Shown here one piece after another: positions 52,171-59,622 of a stretch of 64,000 nt of DNA. Origin of the DNA: Mesorhizobium sp. WSM4313 (GTDB lineage Bacteria; Pseudomonadota; Alphaproteobacteria; Rhizobiales; Rhizobiaceae); assembly GCF_002294725.1 (NCBI RefSeq), contig NZ_NSFT01000002.1, positions 186,001 to 250,000 on the forward strand, written 5' to 3'. The position numbers were made by a program, and so were the translations under genes. The notes below the pieces were generated by a model. It ran no database searches, was not told the origin of the DNA, and saw nothing but the letters and a program-made list of their open reading frames with translations. Position 1 is the first letter of the stretch. Each line of letters begins with the position of its first letter.

Positions 52171-55100
52171 TGCGCTGGATGCTGCGGATCTTCAGCCTGG
52201 CTGCGCTTGCCGGTTTTTCGGCGGCGGTCTGGTATGCCGGGCCGCTGATCCGCTTCGCCGATACGCGCCCGCTTGGACCTGTGTGGCTCAGGGCCACCAT
52301 CATCGGCGTCACCATCGTGGCACTCGCACTGTTCTACGGGATCCGCTTCTGGCAGCGGCGCAAGGCGCAAAAGGCGCTCGAAACGGCGATCGTGCGCAGC
52401 GACGAACGCAACGACGATTCGCAGGTGCTCGAAGCGCGCATGAGCGAAGCGATCGCGACGCTGAAGCGGACGAGCGGCAAGCGCAATTTCCTGTATGACA
52501 TTCCTTGGTACATCATCATCGGCCCGCCAGGCGCCGGCAAGACGACGGCGCTGGTCAATTCCGGGCTGAAGTTCCCGCTTGCCGGCTCCGGCAGCGTGCA
52601 GCCGCTGGCCGGCGTCGGTGGCACGCGATGCTGCGACTGGTGGTTCACCGACGAGGCGGTGCTGATCGACACAGCCGGCCGCTATACGACGCAGGAATCG
52701 GACCGCGAACGCGACAAGGCAAGCTGGCTCGCCTTCCTGGGACTGCTCAAGAAGCACCGCACCAGGCAACCGATCAACGGCGTGATCCTCGCCATCAGCC
52801 TTGCCGACCTGATCGGCTTCGACGACCGGCAACTCGATGCGCATGTCACCGAGATCAGGAGCCGCCTGCGCGAGCTGCACGAGACGCTGAAGGTCCAGTT
52901 CCCGGTCTATCTGCTCTTCACCAAGGCCGATCTCATCTGCAGCTTCATGGATTATTTCGGCGATTTCGATGAGGCGCGCAGGCGCAAGGTATGGGGGGCG
53001 ACGTTCCAGACCGCCGACCGCACCAAAAACATGGCCGGCGAGGCGCCCGCAGCCTTCGACGAACTGGCGAAGCGGCTCGCCGAAGAAGTCGCCGACCGTC
53101 TGCAGGAAGAGCCAGACCCGGTGGCGCGGATCGCGCTGTTCGGCTTCCCTGCCCAGTTCGGCGCGCTGAAGAACCGGATAACGCAGTTTGTCGGCAGCCT
53201 GTTCGATACCTCGCGGTCGCAGGTCAATGTCAGCCTGCGCGGGCTCTATTTCTCTTCGGGCACGCAGGAAGGGACGCCCTTCGACCAGGTGCTGGGCGCA
53301 ATCGGGCGCAGTTTCGGCAGTGCCTCGCAAGCGCATCTTTCCGGCGCGGGCAAGAGCTTCTTCCTGCACGACCTGCTGGCCAATGTGATCTTCCCGGAAT
53401 CGGGCTGGGTGTCGTTCGATCGGGCGGCCGAACGCCGCATCAGGCTCGCCAGGTTCGGCGGCCTGGCCGCGATCGCGCTGGCGGCAGTGGCGACGCTCGG
53501 CATGCTTGGCCTCAGCTTCTTCGCCAACAAGGCGCTGATCGCTTCCACACGCCAAGCCATGGCGCATTATCGCGACAGCGCCGATAGCCTGCTCAAGAGC
53601 ACCACGGTGACGGACGTCGACCTCGAAAACGTCATCGGTCCGCTCGACCAGCTGCGCAACCTGCCGGCCGGGTTCGAAAATAGCGACCAGGGAAAGCCGA
53701 TCGAGGAGACGTTCGGGCTCAGCCAGCGGGAGAGGCTGCTGTCGGCCTCCAAGACGGCCTATCGGCAAGCGCTGGAGCGGACCTTCCGCTCGCGGCTGCT
53801 GGTTCAGGCGGAACGGACGATCCAGGCCAGGATGGCCGATCCGATCGCGCTCTACGAGCCGCTCAAGATCTACCTGATGCTGGGCGGCAAGGCGCCGAAG
53901 GTCGACGACGAGCTGATTGTCTCCTGGATGAGGCAGGACTGGGAAGAGAACCGCTACCCCGGCGAGAACAACCGCGAAGGCCGCGCGCAGCTCGAAAAGC
54001 ATCTGCGCGCGATGCTTGCGCTTGACGACGCCTATGATCCGACCTTCGCGCTCAACCAGCCGCTGGTCGAGGCCACGCAGCGCTCGCTCGGACGCATGAG
54101 CCTCGCCGACCGCGCTTCGGCGCAGATCAAGTCGGCGGTCTACGCAGCAAAGCTGCAGGATTTCTCCATCGCCGCGAAAGCCGGTCCGGAAGCGCAGCTG
54201 CTGTTCGAGCGCACGGATGGCAGCGAGCTCGCCGATCTTCAGGTCCCCGGTCTTTACACGCGCGCCGGGTTCAATCGCTTCTTCCTGCCGCAGCTCTCGC
54301 GCATCGCGCAGATGCTCGTCGACGACCAATGGGTGCTCGGCGGCGGCGGCGAACAGGGCGGCATCGACCAGGACCTGCCCAGGCTCGGTCCCGAGCTCAT
54401 CGACCGCTACGGCAAGGAATTCGCCGCAGCCTGGAACGGCGTGCTCGACCAGCTGAAGCTCAAGGCGATGCTGAAGGACAAGCCGCAATATCTGGCGCTC
54501 TCCGCCCTCGCCGCGCCGGACTCGCCGCTCGACCAGCTCTTCACCGCAATCGCCGATGAAACCGCATTGACGAAGGATAGCGGCGCCGACGGCGATATCG
54601 GCACGGCGCAGCAGGACCCCGCCAGCATGGCCAAGGGGCTGGCCCGCATCGGCCTGCAGATCGCCGGCGGCAAGTCGCAGAGCCGCGCCGGCGCTAGCTC
54701 GGCCGTCGTGCAGAATGCCGGCGCGAGCGTCGAGGCGCAGTTCCGTTCGTTCCAGGCGCTGGTCGGCGGGGCCGCCGGGCGCCGGCCGCTCGATGCGCTG
54801 ACGCAGAACTTCCACGACATCTTCCAGAGCTTGAAGCTCGCGGCCGATGTCCCCACGCAGACCGAACGCGTCAACGCCAACCTGCAACTGCAGATCTCGA
54901 CGCTAAGGGCCAATGTCTCGCGCTTGCCCAAGCCGCTGGCGCGCATGGTCAACGCTGCGGCGGACGAGCTCGAAGGCAATGTCGCCGCGGCCTCCGTCGC
55001 CAACCTCAACCAGACCCTCGACCAGACGGTGACGCGCGTCTGCGAGGAGGCAGTCAACGGCCGCTATCCCTTCACACGCGACGGCACCGACGAGATCTCG

Positions 55101-55697
55101 ATGGCGGATTTCACCAAGCTGTTCGCGCCTGGCGGCCTGATGGACCGGTTCTTCGCGCAGAACCTCGCGCCGCTGATCGACATGACCGGCCAGGAGTGGA
55201 CTTGGAAGCAGGACGCCCGTTCCAGCCGCGACCTGGCCAAGTCGACCTTGAAGGCGTTCCAGTCGGCGGCGGAAATCCGCAGCGCCTTTTTCCCTTCCGG
55301 TGGCTCGGTGCCCTCGGTGTCGATCACCATAACGCCCACCTCATTGAACAGCGAAGTCGACAGTGCTTTGCTCGACGTCGACGGGCAGACGGTCCAGAGC
55401 GCCCAGGCCGGCAACGCGCCGAGCATCGTGACATGGCCAAGCGGCGCCGCTTCCGGATCGGCGAGCCTCAGCCTCGTGCCGGAAATGCCCGGTCGGGAGT
55501 CCGCGCTCAAATTTGAAGGACCATGGGCATTGAAGCGGCTTTTCGACAAAGCAACCGTCACCGGCGACGGCGCCAACACCGAAGCGCGCTTCGTGATCGG
55601 CGGACGCGATGTCGCCTACACCATCCAGGCCGGCTCGGGCGCCAATCCGTTGCTGCTGCCGGCCTTGTCCGGCTTCAGCTGTCCGAAGGCGTTCTGA
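52170..55697 (+). CDS. T6SS inner-membrane protein TssM (IcmF) (second copy)
   Basis: A 1175-residue TssM paralogue with the same architecture as the first: two N-terminal helices (about 5-24 and 41-59), Walker A GPPGAGKT (118-125), DTAGRYTTQESD, a third helix near residues 430-450 (FGGLAAIALAAVATLGMLGLSFF) and a periplasmic C-terminal region ending FSCPKAF. No second TssJ is encoded here, so both TssM may share TssJ or this one may form an alternative trans-envelope complex. Confidence 0.92.
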   Translation: MRWMLRIFSLAALAGFSAAVWYAGPLIRFADTRPLGPVWLRATIIGVTIVALALFYGIRFWQRRKAQKALETAIVRSDERNDDSQVLEARMSEAIATLKRTSGKRNFLYDIPWYIIIGPPGAGKTTALVNSGLKFPLAGSGSVQPLAGVGGTRCCDWWFTDEAVLIDTAGRYTTQESDRERDKASWLAFLGLLKKHRTRQPINGVILAISLADLIGFDDRQLDAHVTEIRSRLRELHETLKVQFPVYLLFTKADLICSFMDYFGDFDEARRRKVWGATFQTADRTKNMAGEAPAAFDELAKRLAEEVADRLQEEPDPVARIALFGFPAQFGALKNRITQFVGSLFDTSRSQVNVSLRGLYFSSGTQEGTPFDQVLGAIGRSFGSASQAHLSGAGKSFFLHDLLANVIFPESGWVSFDRAAERRIRLARFGGLAAIALAAVATLGMLGLSFFANKALIASTRQAMAHYRDSADSLLKSTTVTDVDLENVIGPLDQLRNLPAGFENSDQGKPIEETFGLSQRERLLSASKTAYRQALERTFRSRLLVQAERTIQARMADPIALYEPLKIYLMLGGKAPKVDDELIVSWMRQDWEENRYPGENNREGRAQLEKHLRAMLALDDAYDPTFALNQPLVEATQRSLGRMSLADRASAQIKSAVYAAKLQDFSIAAKAGPEAQLLFERTDGSELADLQVPGLYTRAGFNRFFLPQLSRIAQMLVDDQWVLGGGGEQGGIDQDLPRLGPELIDRYGKEFAAAWNGVLDQLKLKAMLKDKPQYLALSALAAPDSPLDQLFTAIADETALTKDSGADGDIGTAQQDPASMAKGLARIGLQIAGGKSQSRAGASSAVVQNAGASVEAQFRSFQALVGGAAGRRPLDALTQNFHDIFQSLKLAADVPTQTERVNANLQLQISTLRANVSRLPKPLARMVNAAADELEGNVAAASVANLNQTLDQTVTRVCEEAVNGRYPFTRDGTDEISMADFTKLFAPGGLMDRFFAQNLAPLIDMTGQEWTWKQDARSSRDLAKSTLKAFQSAAEIRSAFFPSGGSVPSVSITITPTSLNSEVDSALLDVDGQTVQSAQAGNAPSIVTWPSGAASGSASLSLVPEMPGRESALKFEGPWALKRLFDKATVTGDGANTEARFVIGGRDVAYTIQAGSGANPLLLPALSGFSCPKAF

Positions 55698-55814
55698 GAT
55701 GGTCGGTCCCAGCCTTCATTTCGGTACTCTAATACATACGCTTGTGGCAGAGTGGCCTGGGCACGCGGCCCATGGCTGGTCACAGAGGACGCCTGCTGAG
55801 CGCTTGGTGGCAAA

Positions 55815-56594
55815 TTGAGCACTGTCGCCTTCCCCATCGACAGCTTCGGCGCGAGCCACAAGGGCTGCGTGCGCGACCACAACGAAGACAATTACCTCAT
55901 CGAGCCGCAGACAGGGCTGTGGGTGGTGGCCGACGGCATGGGCGGCCATGAGGCCGGCGAAGTCGCCTCGGCCAGCATCGTCGACCATCTGGCGACGATC
56001 GGAATTGCGAGCTCGGCGCCGGATCTTCGTGCCCGCTTCGAGGACAGGCTCAGCCGCGCCAATGCCGAGATCCGCAACATATCGCGCTCGCGCGGCATCA
56101 CCATCGGCTCCACTTTCGCGGCCCTGCTTGCCATGGATGGGCGCTTCGCCTGCCTGTGGGCCGGCGACAGCCGCATCTATCTCGTCCGCAACGGCTCGAT
56201 CTTCCAGGTTTCGAAGGATCACACCGAGGTGCAGGAATTGCTCGACCGCGGCATGATCAGCGCCGAGGAAGCGCGCGTCTGGCCGCGCCGCAACGTGATC
56301 ACGCATGCGATCGGCGTCAGCGACGAGCTCGAGATCGATTTCCAGCAGGGCGAGCTGATGGCGGGCGATGTCTTCGTTCTGGGCACCGACGGATTGACCG
56401 CGCATGTCAGCGACGCCGAGATCGAGGCCGCGGTCAGATCCGCCACGCCGCGGACGGCATGCGAGAACCTCTTGAAAACCGTGCTGGCGCGCGGCGGAAC
56501 CGACAATGTGACCATCGTGCTCGTGAAGATCGGCGACGGGCAGAGCGGCGCGCTCCATTCGGATCGGTCCGCGGCAGAGGGCCTGGCCGGATGA
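55815..56594 (+). CDS. PP2C-family protein phosphatase, T6SS regulator (PppA/Stp1-like)
   Basis: A 259-residue PP2C enzyme with the metal-binding motifs RDHNEDN (20-26), VVADGMGGHEAGEVAS (37-52), GSTFAALL, WAGDSRIYL, GTDGLT and GGTDNVTIVLV. In Pseudomonas and Serratia PppA removes phosphate from Fha and switches the T6SS off. The start is a TTG with GGTGG shortly upstream; no in-frame ATG precedes the conserved region. The stop overlaps the kinase start (ATGA), so kinase and phosphatase are produced together. Confidence 0.9.
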   Translation: MSTVAFPIDSFGASHKGCVRDHNEDNYLIEPQTGLWVVADGMGGHEAGEVASASIVDHLATIGIASSAPDLRARFEDRLSRANAEIRNISRSRGITIGSTFAALLAMDGRFACLWAGDSRIYLVRNGSIFQVSKDHTEVQELLDRGMISAEEARVWPRRNVITHAIGVSDELEIDFQQGELMAGDVFVLGTDGLTAHVSDAEIEAAVRSATPRTACENLLKTVLARGGTDNVTIVLVKIGDGQSGALHSDRSAAEGLAG

Positions 56595-59122
56595 GCGACG
56601 ACGACAAGACACGGCTGTCGACGAACGTCACCTACACGGGTGTCGGCACGCAGCTCAGCGGCATCTACGAACTCGACGAGAGGATCGCTTCCGGCGGCAT
56701 GGGCGAAGTCTATCGCGGCCACAACATCCAGACCGGCGACCATGTGGCGATCAAGATCGTGCTGCCCGAATTCGCCCGCGACCAGACGATCCTGTCGCTG
56801 TTCCGCAAGGAAGCATCGATCCTCAATCATCTGTCGCATGACGCGGTGGTGCGCTACCACGTCTTCACCATCGATCCGGGGATCGGCCGTCCCTATCTTG
56901 CGATGGAGTTCGTGGACGGCCAGTCGCTGTTCGACGTCATGCGCCGCGGGCCGATGCCGGGGGATGATGTGCGCCGGCTTTGCCATCGCCTCGCCTCGGG
57001 GCTCGCCGCGGTGCACCAGGCAGGCGCTGTCCACCGCGACCTCTCGCCGGACAACATCATCCTGCCTGGCGGTCGGGTGGAGCGCGCCAAGATCATCGAT
57101 TTCGGCATCGCCCGTTCGGCCACCGTCGGCGGAGAAACGCTGATCGGCGGAAAGTTCGCCGGCAAATACAATTACGTCTCGCCCGAACAGCTCGGCCTCT
57201 ATGGAGGCGAGGTCAGCGAGCAGTCCGACATCTACAGCCTCGGCCTGGTGCTGGCGGCGGCGCTGCGCGGAAAGCCGTTCGACATGAGCGGGTCGCAATA
57301 TGAGGTCATCGAAAAGCGCCGGGCGGTGCCGGACCTGTCGGATATCGATCCCGATTTCCGCGAGCTGATCGAAGCCATGCTGCAGCCGGATCCGCGCGAC
57401 CGGCCGGCCAGCATGGCCGAGATTGCCAGGGCCTCGCGCGGCGAGGATCTCGAGGCGACATTGCCGCCGCCGGTGTCGTTTGGGGCACGCGAACGCTCCG
57501 GCCTGCCGCGCGCCGGTTGGACGGCGCTGCCGGATTCCAAACCGCAGCCGCCTTCCGGCGAGCCGCGCTTCGTCGAGCATGTGCGCCCAGCGCATTTGTC
57601 GGAGCCACGGCCCGCGCCGGCACCCGCCCCGGCCAGAGCGCCCGCACCGGCCGCATCCAAAAAGACTTCGCGCATGCCCGCCATCGCCGGCGGGGTCGCA
57701 GCTCTCGCTGTGCTGGTTGGGGGCGGCGTTTATTTCAGCGGTGTCCTGGCGCCCCCGCCGGCAACGGTAACACCCAAGCCACTGACGCCGAAGCCGGTCG
57801 CCGAAGCCGCCAAGCCGGTGGCCGAGGCGCAGCCACCGGAGGCGCCGAAACCTCAGACGCAGGCACCGGCCGCAGCTCAGCCGCAGGCGCCCAAGCCTGA
57901 CGGCGCCGCCACCATCGAGACGGCGAAGCCGCCTGTCCAACCCGATGCGGAGGCAAAGACGCCCGTCGAGAGGCCGGCCCGGCCTGCCACTCAGCCGGAG
58001 AGCGAGGCCAACAGCCAACCGCATCTCCCACAGGTCGAGACCAAACCGGCGCAACCGCCGGCGGCGCAATCGCCGAAGCCTGCGCCAGCTCCCGCGCCAG
58101 CGGAAAGCCAGAAGCCGGCGCAGCCTGCAACCGCGCCGGCGGCCAAGACGCCGGAACCGAGCCAGGCGGCTGAGAACAAGCCGGCGCAAGAGGCAAATCC
58201 GCCGGCGGCCAAGCCGAGCGTAAAAGAGCTCGTGGAGATGCTTTCCAAGTTGCCCAAGCCGGCGGCTTCCCCACCTCCAGCTTCGCAAAGCCAGGCATCG
58301 ACGCAGCCGACGCCTCCGCCGGCTGAGCCGAAGGCGCAGACCCCAACACCTAGTCAGCCGGAAACGCCGATCGCGCCGGCACAACCAGCGCAGCAAGCGC
58401 AGACACCGGCGGCCAAGCAGCCCGACAACACCGACGTTGCCATCAATGTGCCCAAGCCGGCGCTTCCTTCAGCGGAAGACGACATGATCAAGTGGAACGA
58501 CCAGCGCTCCTGGGTGCGTGATTTCAGCGGCGGCAGCTGTTTTTACGCGAACGTCACTTCCGGACCTGGCGCCACCCCGACGATCGAGGGATACGCAACG
58601 GCGGTGCAGCCCTTCGAACAATTGCTCAATGATTTCCAGTCCAGGTTTCACGCCGAGCCGGACATCAGTGTGCGCCTGATCACCTCGCCGCAGTGCGGCG
58701 TGCCCACTTTCCTTCGCTTCCTCGACCGAAGCTCGGCTGCAAAGCCACAGCTTGTCCTCGACCGGACATCGGTCCCCGACGGATCGCCGGTCAGCGGCGC
58801 GCTGTATACGGGCGGCGGGCTTGTCTCGAACATCATGCTGATCGACCACAAGGGCATCGCCTTCAACCTCGACGACCGCATGGTGCCGCAGACCGACAAG
58901 GTGACCTTCAACATCCCGATCGGTCTCGCTGCCGCCGACAAAGCAGCCGGCAAGGCGGTGCCGCAGATCATGCTGGTGATCACCGGCCCCAAGGACATCC
59001 AGGCCGCCATGTTCTCCAGACCGACGCCGGCCTCGGAGCTTTTGCCGAGGATCCTCGAGGAGATCGAGGCCGATGGATCGCAGTTCTCCGCCACGGCCAC
59101 CTATTTCCGGCTTGGCGGATAG
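56591..59122 (+). CDS. Membrane Ser/Thr protein kinase, T6SS regulator (PpkA-like)
   Basis: An 843-residue kinase. The catalytic domain (about 25-290) is intact: glycine loop RIASGGMGEVY, Lys55 (VAIK), Glu74, HRD at 148-150 with Asn155, DFG 170-172. A transmembrane helix lies near residues 360-380 (AIAGGVAALAVLVGGGVYFSGV). The outside part starts with about 240 residues of Pro/Ala/Lys/Gln repeats (PAKP-like), a likely wall-spanning tether, followed by a folded domain of about 210 residues (WVRDFSGGSCFYANV ... ATYFRLGG) with two Cys. The last domain may sense envelope state. The known target in other species is Fha. Confidence 0.9.
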   Translation: MSDDDKTRLSTNVTYTGVGTQLSGIYELDERIASGGMGEVYRGHNIQTGDHVAIKIVLPEFARDQTILSLFRKEASILNHLSHDAVVRYHVFTIDPGIGRPYLAMEFVDGQSLFDVMRRGPMPGDDVRRLCHRLASGLAAVHQAGAVHRDLSPDNIILPGGRVERAKIIDFGIARSATVGGETLIGGKFAGKYNYVSPEQLGLYGGEVSEQSDIYSLGLVLAAALRGKPFDMSGSQYEVIEKRRAVPDLSDIDPDFRELIEAMLQPDPRDRPASMAEIARASRGEDLEATLPPPVSFGARERSGLPRAGWTALPDSKPQPPSGEPRFVEHVRPAHLSEPRPAPAPAPARAPAPAASKKTSRMPAIAGGVAALAVLVGGGVYFSGVLAPPPATVTPKPLTPKPVAEAAKPVAEAQPPEAPKPQTQAPAAAQPQAPKPDGAATIETAKPPVQPDAEAKTPVERPARPATQPESEANSQPHLPQVETKPAQPPAAQSPKPAPAPAPAESQKPAQPATAPAAKTPEPSQAAENKPAQEANPPAAKPSVKELVEMLSKLPKPAASPPPASQSQASTQPTPPPAEPKAQTPTPSQPETPIAPAQPAQQAQTPAAKQPDNTDVAINVPKPALPSAEDDMIKWNDQRSWVRDFSGGSCFYANVTSGPGATPTIEGYATAVQPFEQLLNDFQSRFHAEPDISVRLITSPQCGVPTFLRFLDRSSAAKPQLVLDRTSVPDGSPVSGALYTGGGLVSNIMLIDHKGIAFNLDDRMVPQTDKVTFNIPIGLAAADKAAGKAVPQIMLVITGPKDIQAAMFSRPTPASELLPRILEEIEADGSQFSATATYFRLGG

Positions 59123-59133
59123 CATGAACGCCG

Positions 59134-59622
59134 ATGGACCTTCGCCGCCTGCGTTATTTGCACCAGCCCTCGCCACGCAAGCAGCGTAACCGGCTCCGAT
59201 TGCCGGGCCGCATGACGCTTGCGGCGCTGCTCGGCGCGGTGCTGTTCTCGATCCTTTCGCCCGGCAAGGCGCATGCCGAATTCACCGTCTGCAACCAGAC
59301 GCTCGACGTCGTCAATCTCGCGGTCGGACAGAAAATCGACAATGCCGACCAGACTGACGGCTGGTGGACCATCGGCGCCAACCAGTGCGTCAACGTCATC
59401 CGCGAGGAGCTCACCAACCGCTATATCTATCTCTACGCGACGGACGTCTTCGGCCACGCGGTCCTCAACGGATCGACCGAGATGTGCATCGACCGGCGGC
59501 GCTTTTCGATCCGTGGCATCGAAGAGTGCTGGCAGCGCGGCCATATCGCGGCGCGCTTCGTCGAGGTCGACACGCAGGAGCAGGTGCGCTGGACCTATTT
59601 CCTGACCGGAAACAGCCCGTGA
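59134..59622 (+). CDS. DUF1036 family secreted protein
   Basis: A 162-residue protein with a basic n-region, a hydrophobic segment (TLAALLGAVLFSIL) and a cleavage site after AHA, followed by a DUF1036 domain (FTVCNQTLDVVNLAVG ... GWWTIGANQCVNVI ... YLYATDVFGHAVLNGSTEMCID). Four Cys in the mature part could form disulfides. DUF1036 proteins are common in alphaproteobacteria and of unknown function. It stands 11 bp after the kinase gene and overlaps the peptidoglycan hydrolase gene (GTGA), so it may be a periplasmic partner of one of these. Confidence 0.85.
   Translation: MDLRRLRYLHQPSPRKQRNRLRLPGRMTLAALLGAVLFSILSPGKAHAEFTVCNQTLDVVNLAVGQKIDNADQTDGWWTIGANQCVNVIREELTNRYIYLYATDVFGHAVLNGSTEMCIDRRRFSIRGIEECWQRGHIAARFVEVDTQEQVRWTYFLTGNSP

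Noticed and set aside
51399..54887. Minus-strand open frame of more than 1100 codons opposite the second tssL/tssM genes
   Set aside because: It is antisense to well-supported genes; the product is rich in Arg, Ala and His with no domain, as expected from mirror reading of high-GC codons.
56219..58396. Minus-strand open frame of 725 codons opposite the kinase
   Set aside because: Low-complexity Arg/Leu product mirroring the Pro/Ala/Lys tether of the kinase gene.
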